This document shows positions 50,104 through 60,371 of a stretch of DNA of 64,000 nucleotides, piece by piece. Positions within the stretch are counted from its first letter, which is position 1. The number at the start of each line of letters is the position of its first letter. The notes beneath the pieces are model-generated. The model worked only from the letters and a program-made list of their open reading frames with translations. It was not told where the DNA came from and made no database searches. The DNA is taken from the NCBI GenBank assembly GCA_009767595.1, contig VSDK01021871.1:1082693-1146692 (forward strand). The letters run 5' to 3'. A program made the translations under genes and the position numbers. The DNA comes from Symbiodinium kawagutii (lineage: Eukaryota > Sar > Dinophyceae > Suessiales > Symbiodiniaceae).

Positions 50104-50439
50104 TTGTGCCTGGAACATCATAAGGTAGTCAAGCCAGAGTTAGACTTTCGGGAATTGTCCGTGAAAATTTTTCCGACATTTCAGAGGAAAGAAGCAGAGA
50201 GTAGAAACCAAGTTTTACGAGGAACAGAAAAGTTCAAGTGCTTCACAGACTGTGCTTCGTTGCCTCTGACAAATTTGGCCGTCCTGCTGTTTCAAGAACA
50301 AATGGAACAAAAAAAAGCGACAGCTTTACGAGTGGAATCTCTGCCCAGCCACCTACGTTCTGGGACCTACTTCAGCTGCGTTTATCGCGACGGCATTTTG
50401 GAGCCCTGCGACAACGTTGAGTTGGAAGGCGCGGGTTGA
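50104..50439 (+). CDS. ORF inside the inverted duplication, 111 aa
   Basis: Reads LDFRELSVKIFPTFQRKEAE, KFKCFTDCASLPLTNLAVLL and RSGTYFSCVYRDGILEPCDN VELEGAG, TGA. Coding-like over its second half; no family recognised. AT-rich flanks give no clear splice sites. Confidence 0.45.
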   Translation: MCLEHHKVVKPELDFRELSVKIFPTFQRKEAESRNQVLRGTEKFKCFTDCASLPLTNLAVLLFQEQMEQKKATALRVESLPSHLRSGTYFSCVYRDGILEPCDNVELEGAG

Positions 50440-50854
50440 TTTGATTTTCAAATCAGTTTTGCGAGGGCGCATTGGTTGCTTGAGATGCTTTTGCGATTCC
50501 CAAGCGGTTGCTTGCTTTGGCTCTTGGCTCTTGCAACCTTTTTAGTCCACCTCCCAGAAAGCTCAAGGTATTCTCGCAATTTCATCACGCCTTCGAGACT
50601 GAGCCTCTGATGATCCGAGAGCAGAGGCCAGAGATAGTGAATGTCGATGTCTAACAGCCTCTAGGGCGGAATTGTAAGTTAGTTCCTGGAGTGATTCACC
50701 CGCGCACTTCAAAACTTTATGGCACTGCAACTTGTGCACGGATGTTTTCCTTTTTTGCCGGGGTTTATATTGACCCGTCAACAACTGCGACGACAGTATG
50801 TATGTATATATGATGAGGTATGATATATGATATGGTTTGCGGTCGCATTTCGCA

Positions 50855-51265
50855 TCAAGTTTTGTAGTTAACATGTGGTGAATGTCGTTGTGAAGTTTTA
50901 GGCCGCCGAATTTTTAATTTTGGAAAGTAGTTCTTGCCATGGCCATTGATTATGGCGTAATTCCACTTGATTTTTCTGCTCGCATTTTTGAGGTTGTCCT
51001 CCTGGACAAGCATGCATGCGCATAATTCAGGAAAACGCGGTCGCGAGTGAGACGGAATGGTCAATTTAGGAATAGGAGCATGATCTTGGATTTTTTCCAA
51101 GTCCCATACGCGCATTTTTATTAGTTTGTCGCTCTGGCTCCGTTTTTCGTTGCAGGCGGCGGCAGTGACCATCTCCCGGCGGTGTTGCACTTGAGGGCTT
51201 TTTTGCAACAGTCCATGCCATTTCGATATCACTTTGGGCCTACTAACCTGCAATGAGGAATCCAA
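50855..51265 (-). CDS. Possible minus-strand ORF, 136 aa
   Basis: Reads SLQVSRPKVISKWHGLLQKS, KMRVWDLEKIQDHAPIPKLT and ASRKIKWNYAIINGHGKNYF; basic. Opposite strand to its neighbours; function unknown. Confidence 0.35.
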   Translation of the reverse strand: MDSSLQVSRPKVISKWHGLLQKSPQVQHRREMVTAAACNEKRSQSDKLIKMRVWDLEKIQDHAPIPKLTIPSHSRPRFPELCACMLVQEDNLKNASRKIKWNYAIINGHGKNYFPKLKIRRPKTSQRHSPHVNYKT

Positions 51266-51349
51266 GTGTATACCAATATTGCGTCATTTGTAATGGAGTC
51301 AGATAGCTAGCAGAGACATTGTTGCATATATGATAAACGGAGTATAAGA

Positions 51350-51954
51350 ATGGTGGAACATGACTTACGATTGTTTCGCGAGGTCCCGTTTGCAGATCGC
51401 AGGGTCTTTCTTTTAACAAACTTAGTGAAGGACGGGCTTTATTCTGCTGACAAATCGCAGGTGCAGAAAGAAGACGGCTGCACCTCTCAAAATTCCATTG
51501 GAGACGCCATTTATTGGATAGCTAGTTGCATACTTTATTGGAGGCCCAGAACATACAAAGTAGGTATGCCACATTACGCGCAAATCGAAGCACTGCATCA
51601 AGGAACTCCTGTCAACATGAATTTGTTTTCGTTCAGTCACATGGTTGCATTAAAATCTTCCTTTCATGGTGCTATCACCCTGATCCATCCGTCTGGGAGT
51701 GTGCAAGGCAAACCCTTCATATTTGCACGGATTGGTTTTTGCATGAAGTTCAAGTGAAACAGTTCCATGCTTCAGTGCCGCATCACACTGATGACAGCAG
51801 CCGAGTTCAGGATGAGAATCCCGAAGAATGGATCCAAGATTACACGTCGCTGTTGATTTCAGAAGCATTTTCTTGTTTTTTCTGGACGCGGGAGCAGTTG
51901 CTTGTTCAACCTGCGTTTAATTTCATTCACATGGATACGCCAGGTTTTACATAA
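51350..51954 (+). CDS. ORF pair inside the inverted duplication
   Basis: First frame (51,350-51,757) reads LRLFREVPFADRRVFLLTNL and QNSIGDAIYWIASCILYWRP. A second overlapping frame (51,526-51,954) becomes better toward its end: SVPHHTDDSSRVQDENPEEW then IQDYTSLLISEAFSCFFWTR. This suggests one gene with a frameshift or small intron near 51,700. Confidence 0.4.
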
Positions 51955-52014
51955 TCTAGTCAAAGTTAGTTCGACGATTGATTAAATTGGCTGCTTAAAA
52001 ATCATTATATGTTG

Positions 52015-53187
52015 ATGTGTGCAGTAGTCTTCATTACAATTTTTTCATTAGTTTGATACTCATTATTGGTACCAGCCAGGACCCAACATATTATGAGGAC
52101 TATGGTCCAAGGTTGAAGACTAACAATCAACTTACTTTGTGTATACATAGCTGGTGCAACCAATGATCAGGAACTAGGTTGCTAAATATGGATGCGCACG
52201 TGGCCCCATGAACATTCAGAATAAACATACCAGGTGCAGCTGGTCTGTTTATTCTGAATGTTGTGGCACGCATGTTTGAAGGTAGACTTTCCCACATCTC
52301 TTAGAGATAGTGGGTTGTAGCTTTGGAAATCATTGGCAGCTTGTTCGGCGCCCGGCCGCTTGCTCACCGATAGTCGCCCTTTTAGCAGGGGTTGCGATTT
52401 CCAAATCTACACTCCGTGTCTCTCTCAACACGTTTCCCACGGGCAAGACCAATTCCATATGGGGCGGCAGCTTGTGCAGCGCCACGCGCTTGTACAGCAA
52501 TGTAACCACAAACCAGCAATAAATGCTGGTCTATGGCTGAATGGAATTGGCTGTCCCCCCAGCTGAAGCTGCCCCAGACCAGTGCTGGATCCACGTGAAC
52601 ACCTGTCACACATGACATAAACCGGTATCAAGTATTTATTGGTAGTGAAAGTCATCTTAAACAAGTATTGTTGCTTCCATACGGAGCATGTTTCCTAATG
52701 AACAAAAATCAATGTGAATTATCCTTGTTTGACCAGTGTTAATCCCAAAAAATGATCAACAACATTCCCTGACCATCATTACCCGTTGAAACTCATTATA
52801 AGGGGTGGCATGCCGACCCCACAGTTGAACACCCTAACCCTCATTTTTTTCGCAATTAGGTACTTGGTAAGAAATCAAGGCGCAGCAAAGATCAATGGAA
52901 CCAGTAGAAATCATCAATTGTTCAAGTTTCTGCCACCCAGCCTGGCAAGCTGACTGCTGCACTGCATGGTGAGCCGGTGTCTGTTCACTGAGCAGGGCCA
53001 AGGCTCAATGATGGAATTGATTTTGATGATGGGGTTAACATGATGTAGTCGCATAGCTTTATTATTCAGAGCGATGTCTTCAACAGATCACATTAGCAAT
53101 AGGCACCACACAGCAACTGACTCCAGATAGGGGAAACTCCTACCAAAAAACCCTTACCGCGAAAGACCCTGGAACATTGAAGTGGAT
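52015..53187 (-). repeat. Right arm of large inverted duplication
   Basis: Inverted copy of 47,559-48,625, about 100 bp longer through insertions near 52,745-53,000. Outer edge GAACATTGAAGTGGATT. Confidence 0.9.
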
Positions 53188-53188
53188 T

Positions 53189-53275
53189 AAGGGCGCCCTT
53201 CAACCATCATGCGCCGAGATTCGTAGTCTGAGGCTTCGGATGGATGGGCGTCGGTCTCCTTTGTTTGTCCAATGT
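53189..53275 (-). CDS. Possible minus-strand exon abutting the right arm
   Basis: Minus frame NIGQTKETDAHPSEASDYES then RRMMVEGRP, stop at the arm edge. If real it was fused to the duplicated half-exon, whose frame is broken, making this side a pseudogene. Confidence 0.35.
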
Positions 53276-53876
53276 TTTACAACAGAAAATCAGCTCCCCA
53301 TACCAATGGGCTTTGATATGTTTGATTGTTTTCGTTTTTGAAATTGACGATGTTTTTCCATCCAATGGGTGAACAAAAACCATCAAAAATCAGTGTTTTT
53401 TGTTTTTGAAATCCATTGATATTTTTTGTTGTAATCATTCGGTGCTCAGGCAATTGAATGAATTTTCTCTCATCCAGTTGCCTGACAAAGTCCAGCAAGC
53501 CACCTACCATTGATGATCCATACTGGTCGCCACTGTTTTTTTTGACAGTAGTCATAGGGACGGAGCATTCGTATTTGATTGACGAATATGTCACCATGAG
53601 ACCATTCTTCACGAATGTCAAACAGTCGTCAAACATTGGCTAATGAAAATACATCAACAACATTGGTAAATTCAACCACCATCAAGATCAATCCATGATG
53701 ATACTAGTCAATTACCATTTTAGATTAATTTACAATGATCAATATTGGTTTGAAACGCGTATTGATCAACCACATTTAGTCATCATTACCCATTGTCAAT
53801 TGACGTTCATTCACGAGATAGTCCTGAAAAATTTTGGTCACAGTGGTAAATGGTGGTAATTTACAGTACAGATTGG

Positions 53877-54012
53877 CACCCCCTCATGATAAGTTGGTTG
53901 AGATTGGCCACCATTCAGTAGAGTTCTGTCATATTTTTTGAAACTGGTACATGCCCCAGTGAACTAATCCGAGTTAGCGATCCCTGGGGGGTACCAGAAA
54001 TTGTAGGTGATT
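53877..54012. mobile_element. TIR element, D/E-like
   Basis: GGCACCCCCTCATGATAAG to CCTGGGGGGTACCAGAAATT. Confidence 0.55.
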
Positions 54013-54063
54013 GTGAATACCCTCTGTTAAACTTGGAAACCATCACATCGGTTGATCACACGT

Positions 54064-54247
54064 ACAAGATGAGGCCCTCCAGTTCTAAGTTGGTTCAAAT
54101 TCGCCATTTAACAAGCTAGTTATATTTTCCCTAATTGGTATAGTTGCCCTAGTAAACTAACATTTACCAAGTTAGTCATACCTTCCCCGAGTTTAGGAAC
54201 GTGAACTAACCCAAGTGAGCCAACGATTGGGGGCACCTTCCTTGTAG
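54064..54247. mobile_element. TIR element, family D, ending in TTGTAG
   Basis: TACAAGATGAGGCCCTCC to GGGGGCACCTTCCTTGTAG. The same TACAAG ... GTAG ends occur at 55,837-55,974. Confidence 0.8.
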
Positions 54248-54366
54248 ATCGCCACCAGCGCCAGGCCAAAGCCATCCTGGAGTTGTTGAACGACAACGAC
54301 ATGCTTCGATCCGAGCGGGAGAAGGTGGGCGTGCAACAGCAGAGCGCAGCTAATTTCTCTCAGGGA
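54248..54366 (+). CDS. Exon starting at a family D element end, coiled coil
   Basis: Directly after CCTTGTAG|. Reads RHQRQAKAILELLNDNDMLR then SEREKVGVQQQSAANFSQ, a clear helical Leu/Glu pattern. May continue about 50 nt further. Confidence 0.6.
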
Positions 54367-54587
54367 AGCTGGATCCTGGAAGCATCCAGCATCCACCATC
54401 AAGAAGCTGGTTTACCTATTAAAACTGTGGTGATTTCTAGCGCAACTAGATTAGTTTGCCGACATCTTAGGGGAAACTCACCTGGTTGCGTGGACAATCC
54501 AGACTAGTTGTAGGAGATTTACCTATGTTTACCTATGAAAACTGTTGTGATCTTTAGCGCAACTAGATTACTTTGCCAGAGAGAGTA

Positions 54588-54740
54588 TTATACTTGTTCT
54601 TTGATTATTGTTATCGTGCCTACTATGGCTCGCAGTATATCCTATGGAGTGGCAATCCGATCATTGGTTTTGTGAATTCGAGGCAGCTTGCAAGAGTGGC
54701 GGAAATGATTGGTGGAGGTCTTGACGCCTATGAGTGTTAG
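54588..54740 (+). CDS. Putative exon, unknown protein
   Basis: Frame without ATG start: LYLFFDYCYRAYYGSQYILW then SGNPIIGFVNSRQLARVAEM IGGGLDAYEC, TAG. Starts shortly after a family G-like end (CTTTGCCAG|AG). Confidence 0.55.
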   Translation, partial: LYLFFDYCYRAYYGSQYILWSGNPIIGFVNSRQLARVAEMIGGGLDAYEC

Positions 54741-55066
54741 ATAGTAATATGGGTGTTTCTCAAGTCATAGGGGTACCCCCACTTATCATCCAGTCCATTC
54801 ACCATGTAATATACTCCAACCATAGCTCTGGGTTCCCGTAATGGCTACGCCTGTATCATGCATGTTGGATGTTATCTACAATCATAAGCCTTAGCCATAC
54901 TTCTCTGAACTAGAGCAGTGAGTCATAGCCAGTTGGTTCTAAGATGTTCTTAGCCTGGTGAGTGGCTGTGCCGTCTACCAGGTCTACCATATTGTTTTGG
55001 AGGGGATAGGTGCTTCATCGATACATATGGTGGTTTCTCAACATAGGAGTACCCTTAAATCATCCA

Positions 55067-55181
55067 CTACAAGGTGGGGCCCCAGCAGTTATAAGTTGGG
55101 TGATGAACCCCTATAACTGGTAGTTGACACTGGTTAAGTTAGTTATAAACCAACTTAGAAGTGGTTGGGGGCCCGCCTTGC
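55067..55181. mobile_element. TIR element, family D
   Basis: TACAAGGTGGGGCCCC opposite GGGGGCCCGCCTTGCA; the inner arms carry TATAAGTTGGG and AAACCAACTTA. Confidence 0.85.
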
Positions 55182-55299
55182 ATTAATCATTTTTGTAGTA
55201 AAGAAACAATCATTCTCAGTGTACCCCCTTTGTAAGAACTGACATGTGTTCTTTATCCACCAATGACATCCAAGGACAACACAATGGTCTAGCCATGAT

Positions 55300-55428
55300 T
55301 TTGGGTCTTGCAACACCAAGAAGGTGCCAGCTGCTGCAATTGGTTGGCGATTGCATTTTCTATTCAAGGCCCTTGCAGAAATTAGGAGGATTTCATCAAG
55401 CATGTTCAAAGACTCTGAGCATCTATGA
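55300..55428 (+). CDS. Putative exon, basic helical
   Basis: Frame SHDFGSCNTKKVPAAAIGWR then LHFLFKALAEIRRISSSMFK DSEHL, TGA; acceptor GGTCTAG| just before 55,293. An alternative frame (LATPRRCQLLQLVGDCIFYS) is also open. Confidence 0.45.
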   Translation, partial: FGSCNTKKVPAAAIGWRLHFLFKALAEIRRISSSMFKDSEHL

Positions 55429-55599
55429 GCATCCATGAGCATCTATGAGCAACCATCGTTCATCAGAGATTCATTTAATTGTTCTCATTCAGCCACCACT
55501 TATAGCGATAGTTTGATCATCATTTAAATCAGGGTTACCACTGAAATCTTTTTACTCAACTGAGCCATCTTTCACATGATGATGAATCAGTGATTTACT

Positions 55600-55604
55600 T
55601 ATCT

Positions 55605-55662
<58 letters not shown>
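55600..55662. repeat. (GAT)n microsatellite
   Basis: About 20 perfect GAT triplets. Confidence 0.95.
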
Positions 55663-55664
<2 letters not shown>

Positions 55665-55773
55665 TGACGATGATCATCAACTCACAAAATCTTCCTACTC
55701 AACCATGATGAACCAATGGTTTCCTTGCATCCCTAGCCGTAGACCATCCCTATCACCAATCCCTGCTGCTCAG

Positions 55774-55842
55774 GCTAAAACTCACCGAGAAAAATTCATG
55801 GGTATGTCGGGAACCGCAGGGATGCAACCAGGGAGGTACAAG
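55774..55842 (+). CDS. Exon immediately upstream of an element-intron
   Basis: GCTGCTCAG| acceptor; 23 codons in phase 0: AKTHREKFMGMSGTAGMQPG RYK, then |GTAAGG, which belongs to the element. Confidence 0.65.
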
Positions 55843-55974
55843 GTAAGGCCCCTTAGTTATAACTTGGTCAATAAGCCACTCAACTAAAGTCGTATCTTCC
55901 ACAAGTAGTAGTTTCCCTACTTAACCCTAGTTCCAAACCAACTTAGCTAACGATTGGGGGCCCCCTCCTCGTAG
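55843..55974 (+). mobile_element. Family D TIR element that is a 132-nt intron
   Basis: GTAAGGCCCC at the left and GGGGGCCCCCTCCTCGTAG at the right. The inverted ends contain the GT donor and the AG acceptor. Removing it joins two open frames in phase 0. CAAG lies on both sides. Confidence 0.8.
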
Positions 55975-56058
55975 CAAGTCGTGCTGCTTGATATAGCTAT
56001 GCCAGTGATGCTGGTGGCAGACTTTGATAACAAGCTGGTTGAAGGTGGATACGACTAG
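55975..56058 (+). CDS. Exon immediately downstream of the element-intron
   Basis: Reads QVVLLDIAMPVMLVADFDNK LVEGGYD, TAG, in phase with the exon at 55,774. The joined product reads GRYK-QVVLLDIAMP. No family recognised. Confidence 0.6.
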   Translation, partial: QVVLLDIAMPVMLVADFDNKLVEGGYD

Positions 56059-56254
56059 TAGATGATGTAGCAACGGTTGATTGCAACCAGCTGGTACATA
56101 ATCTAATCAAATTACAATAACCAGTTAGTTGATTTCGACAGGGTTCATCATCAATTTGTAATAACTAGTGATTACTGGTTTATATTTTGATTCTTAATGA
56201 GGGTAACTGACTTGATTGTTTCATCATGAATTCAAAAACTGACGGGCAACGATG

Positions 56255-56311
56255 TACTCTACCTGCATCCGTTGACCGAGAAATGATGTGCAAGTTCATA
56301 CGCATTTGCAG
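56255..56311 (+). CDS. Possible short exon with donor
   Basis: RCTLPASVDREMMCKFIRIC then GCAG|GTGATC; a competing frame reads NDVLYLHPLTEK. Confidence 0.35.
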
Positions 56312-56345
56312 GTGATCATGACCATGGCCGGCTCCTGTCGGATTA

Positions 56346-56612
56346 ATGTTAACTAACGCCCATGAACCAGTCTATCCATCCGTAAAGGAGGCACAATGCA
56401 AATCTTCATTGTTTCAGATCCCATCTGAGTCACACATTCCTCGCAAAAGTCCTCAGATAGGCATTCTCTACTTGTCATCACATATCACTATTTTGTACTG
56501 GGGAACACTTCAATGTAAAAGAGACAGGAACCACGTCACTCATTGCTATACTGCTGCTTCGATTATTTTCCCTGACCAGTTTAAGTACCAGTTGAACTAC
56601 CAGTTGAGGTAG
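56346..56612 (+). CDS. Possible ORF or exon
   Basis: Reads NAHEPVYPSVKEAQCKSSLF, QIPSESHIPRKSPQIGILYL and HCYTAASIIFPDQFKYQLNY; moderate texture, AT-rich codons. Confidence 0.35.
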   Translation: MLTNAHEPVYPSVKEAQCKSSLFQIPSESHIPRKSPQIGILYLSSHITILYWGTLQCKRDRNHVTHCYTAASIIFPDQFKYQLNYQLR

Positions 56613-56889
56613 ATGTGACAATCTGGGCCAAGATAATTGGGATGTCCCACACGCTACCAGTTCTGTGAGCCCCTCGTCCCTCGTTTTGATGGGTCACGAT
56701 GGGTCATGATGGGTCATGGGTAACCATCAACATGGACTCGGCGTGATTGCGGATCAAAAACTGGCTATTGTAGCGGGTACAATGAGTTAAGAGTGAAGTG
56801 AGATGAGAGTATGTACGTGCAAAACGTCTCTTGATCAACCACCGTTTTTCTTCGGTCTCTTATTCCGTCAACATCGACCTTAGATGCCA

Positions 56890-57012
56890 TAGCTCACCCA
56901 ACCGCTCACCCAACCAAGACTCCCCACAAAGATTCGATGATTTGCAGCTACCGTTGCATGTTCGCAGCTTCCCATGTTGAGTGCTGTTTGGCATTGGCAT
57001 CCCATCCCAAAT
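56890..57012 (+). CDS. Putative exon, frame uncertain
   Basis: SPNRSPNQDSPQRFDDLQLP LHVRS, or SMICSYRCMFAASHVECCLA then LASHPKSFISQ (ending CCCAG|GAAAAA, a possible GA donor). Confidence 0.4.
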
Positions 57013-57295
57013 CGTTCATCTCCCAGGAAAAAACAACAACAAGATCGTTTTGGAATGTTTTAGGATGTATGCCACCCCAGTTCACAATTCATCAATTGAC
57101 AAAGACCTGAATGCATGCAGCAGTGATAAACCATATCAAAGCAAAACGGTTGGTTCTTGCATCTTCTAAGTCATGTCATGTGAATCAAAAAGGGGTATCA
57201 GAGAACCCTAGGAAGGTTGTCGCAATGATGAATCAATTTGGAGTTCTAGTGACGAACTGACTAACATACTTGATTGACTCCATACATAACTCTAC

Positions 57296-57373
57296 CTTTC
57301 CAGTTGCCTTTCTAATAGCTAATCATCGCTACTGCGATGACCTGGCTACCAACTTCATACGTAACCGGAAGGG
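57296..57373. mobile_element. TIR element, family B
   Basis: CCTTTCCAGTTGCCTTTC to CATACGTAACCGGAAGGG. Confidence 0.75.
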
Positions 57374-57461
57374 TATGATTGTATATTTGCATCTCGAAAT
57401 CTATATCCCATGCCTGATGTAAGGATTGATTGGAAAATGTTCCATGTGGAAGAGCAAACAG

Positions 57462-57558
57462 TTGAAAGCTGTTGCGTCACTGCACCGGGAGTTTCCCCTT
57501 GCGGCACTGAGCCTTGAGGGAAGGGAATGTGTCAATGGCACGACCGGAGGGGATGTTC
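57462..57558 (+). CDS. Internal exon with canonical GTAAGT donor
   Basis: CAAACAG| acceptor, GTTC|GTAAGT donor. Reads LKAVASLHREFPLAALSLEG then RECVNGTTGGDV. It may be an upstream exon of the glycine-rich gene that follows, from position only. Confidence 0.6.
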
Positions 57559-57621
57559 GTAAGTGCCATCAAGCATCAAACGGTTGATATTGACCAATGT
57601 AAAATCATCACAGATTGTGGA

Positions 57622-57756
57622 TGCCCCCAGTGGCTGCGAACTTAGGTTTGTTCACTAGGTAACTACCAGTTATAAGCCACCCAAGTATAGCTATATATTC
57701 TCTACAGCTGCTAGTTGCCCTAGTCATACCCTAAGTTCGCAAAGTGGGGAGTGCAT
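57622..57756. mobile_element. TIR element, GGATGCMCCC ends
   Basis: GGATGCCCCCAGTGGCTGCG opposite GCAAAGTGGGGAGTGCATCC; CTACCAGTTATA as in families D and E. Confidence 0.75.
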
Positions 57757-57867
57757 CCGTAGGTGTCACCCCACTCATGGTGTAACTCTTGGTTCATGCC
57801 TTTCTATCAGTGGTATCTATCACCATTGGGGAGTTGCTTTCCATCCCCGGCGCTGTAAGGTCTTCAG

Positions 57868-57993
57868 TGGATAGCAGCAGCTACTGCGGCAATGGTGGTG
57901 GCGGTGGTGGATACGGTGGCGGTGGGAACTATGGCGGAAGTAGCAACTATGGCGGTGGTGGCGGAGGAAATTATGGAGGTGCGGATGCTGCAG
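57868..57993 (+). CDS. Exon, glycine-rich GGYGG domain
   Basis: TCTTCAG| acceptor, CTGCAG|GTTCGA donor. Contains NGGGGGGYGGGGNYGGSSNY and GGGGGGNYGGADAA, a classic YGG low-complexity region of RNA-binding proteins. Codon use is GC-rich. Confidence 0.65.
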
Positions 57994-58761
57994 GTTCGAC
58001 TCACAGTTCCTGGCAGGTTGAACCTCAACATCAGTTTTTGAGGTGGCAATGTTCACAGTACCAAAGTTTTGAAAGGAATAGTCGGCTGGTTGACATGTTC
58101 AGCATTGCTCAGGGTTGATCAACATTGTTCAGCTACACATTTCGCGCTATACATATATATATATACACACATACATTTTATTCATCATTGGCGATCATTG
58201 ATTCTTAGTATAACAATTTAAGTCAGCATCATTCTCCATCATTCTATGGTACTTTTCAAAATTGGGGTACCAATATGAAATACTTTTAGCAAGAAACCAT
58301 CCATTTTGGGGGTAACCCATTTCAAGAAACCACCAAATGTACTTGAACATTTCAGTAAAACTGAAAGTACATTCAAGGTATCAATCAAGATGATCAATCA
58401 ACCATGATCAACCACTATTGATTAATCAGTATCGACCATTATCGATTCACCAGGATGACTGGCCCATAGCAGTGGCAGCTGGTTCCACTGCATTTCCTGT
58501 GATCCGCAGTGTTCCATAGGTCCGGTTCATCGATATACATCTACATTTTGTTCATGTCTTGTTCATGATTTGTGCACCCTAGTTCCGGCACAATGAAGGG
58601 ATGATTGGTTCCAGGTTGTGATTGTATATCAACAATCGTGAACCATGTCATTCATCAGGTGCTGGAAACAGCTTCATTGCTAACCCCTTATGAGTTTTCT
58701 GACGGTGTTGCATTTCCGTTCTTAGCGGTACATCTGCATGAATTCTTACTGTCAGCACCAG

Positions 58762-58832
58762 GTAGCGGTGGCAGTTACGGCGGTGGCAGCAGCTACTCTG
58801 GGCTGCTCGGGCTGCACATGGTTCAAAGTTAA
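58762..58832 (+). CDS. Exon, glycine-rich (SGGSYGGGSSYSG)
   Basis: CAGCACCAG| acceptor. Reads SGGSYGGGSSYSGLLG, continuing the theme of the exon 0.8 kb upstream. The frame continues to a TAA, so either terminal or with a donor inside. Confidence 0.5.
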
Positions 58833-58878
58833 ATAAGCACTGGGCTTGTTTGCATTTATCTGGCCCGTTCTGGCGCTA

Positions 58879-58967
58879 CCCTTCCAGTTACCTATATAAT
58901 GGGCAGCTATCCTCAACCATAGTGCAACAATCCCTACTTAGGGGTTACCCTAGAGGTAGCTCGAAGG
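58879..58967. mobile_element. TIR element, family B
   Basis: CCCTTCCAGTTACCTATATA to GGTAGCTCGAAGG, in opposite orientation to the 40,713 copy. Confidence 0.75.
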
Positions 58968-59750
58968 ATTGAGTGGGCTATTCAGCAACCAAGGTGGCAG
59001 TAAATACTTGTTGACACCGGCTAGTCAATTTTGAGTTCTGCTGCTTTCGTTTGATGGTGGTTAATGTGGTTCATATACTGGTGGGATTACTGAGCAACTG
59101 TAATCAACAATAATGGCCATAGCCGACAGGTTGTTAAGGGTTGATGATGGAGCAAGCAGTAGTGAAACAACCGGTAGTGATCCTTAATCATCAACTACCG
59201 TAGTGTTAATGTTTGTAAACACTGGGTTGTAAGGAACTATTGTAATGATGGAACCCACTGGTTAGTGATGATTACAATAGACCGTAGGAGAGCCCGTTTT
59301 TAACAGTTTCACCAGATCAATAGCTTTTTCAATGGGATCTGATGATGGGTTTATATTTGATTTCGATTGTTTACCTGGCTGGTGATTTTTAAACCGGAGT
59401 GGGAGCTGGAAGTGGTGCCTACGGATATCCAAGTGGGCTAGTTCCTTCAGGGCATGCCATCTTCGCAGTGCCGAGGTGGTGTGGACGCGTGGAAAAGTGG
59501 AAAAGGTTGGTTGGTTCAATTATATCATATCTTTTGGATGGCTCAACTAAGCACCAACCTGCTGCGTTGTAGAGTAGATTTGCTCTTTAAGCATCAAGCT
59601 TTTTACACGCAACCTGTTGGGAGCATAATACCTCGAGGGCCCCAAACCGTACATGATAGGCACAATTGTTTCAACGGTGTTTTCTCACGTCATAGGGGTA
59701 TCCCCATCATCCAATGTGAATCATTTATAGTAATAGAGAAGAACCGTTTT

Positions 59751-59869
59751 TGGTGTTTCTCAAGTCATAGGGGTATACCCCCAGTTAGAATCCAGTTGAT
59801 AAACCATTTAATTATAGTAAGAAACTCCAATCATAACTTCTGGGGTCGCATATGGCTTGAGAAACCACC
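59751..59869. mobile_element. TIR element, family A (CAAGTCATAGGGG variant)
   Basis: TGGTGTTTCTCAAGTCATAG to ATGGCTTGAGAAACCACC. Another left end, GTGTTTTCTCACGTCATAGG, lies 70 bp upstream. Confidence 0.85.
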
Positions 59870-60162
59870 TTGAACCTGTAAAAATGGCCACTGGTATTCT
59901 CCTCTAGCAATCATTGCAAAATATGGGCTTTATCCTCTAAAAAGGAGGGCGTTGGATACCAATGGTTGCCAGTATGATTGATTGGAATTATGGGTTTCTC
60001 GGAATTGTTAATCAACCATGGTTGTAGGGCTACCCAGTCATGGTTGTAGGGCTTCTGATCCAATCATAAGCATAAGTTATGTCCCATGTGCATCCCCCCA
60101 ACTGCACTTCCATGCTGGACTCCTACTCCACAGCAGGGGAAATCATTTTCCGCACGACTCAG

Positions 60163-60217
60163 GGGCGGTGGGGGTGGCTATGGCGAGAAGCCGCCGCCTC
60201 CTCAGCGTGGTTCTCCG
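60163..60217 (+). CDS. Exon, Gly- and Pro-rich
   Basis: CGACTCAG| acceptor. Reads GGGGGYGEKPPPPQRGSP up to CCG|GTGTGG, or further to about 60,250. Fits the same Gly-rich gene. Confidence 0.5.
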
Positions 60218-60348
60218 GTGTGGCAGAACTGTGCACGCTTCGGAATAACAGCGCAATCATATTGGACATATAGGGCCGTTTCTTGCAATAGGGGACCCCC
60301 CAAACTGGTTGGCTTATTTCTACAAAGTCTTGGAGATGGGGGTGGAGA

Positions 60349-60371
60349 AAGAGAGAGAGAGAGAGAGAGAG
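60349..60371. repeat. (GA)n microsatellite
   Basis: Eleven GA units. Confidence 0.95.
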
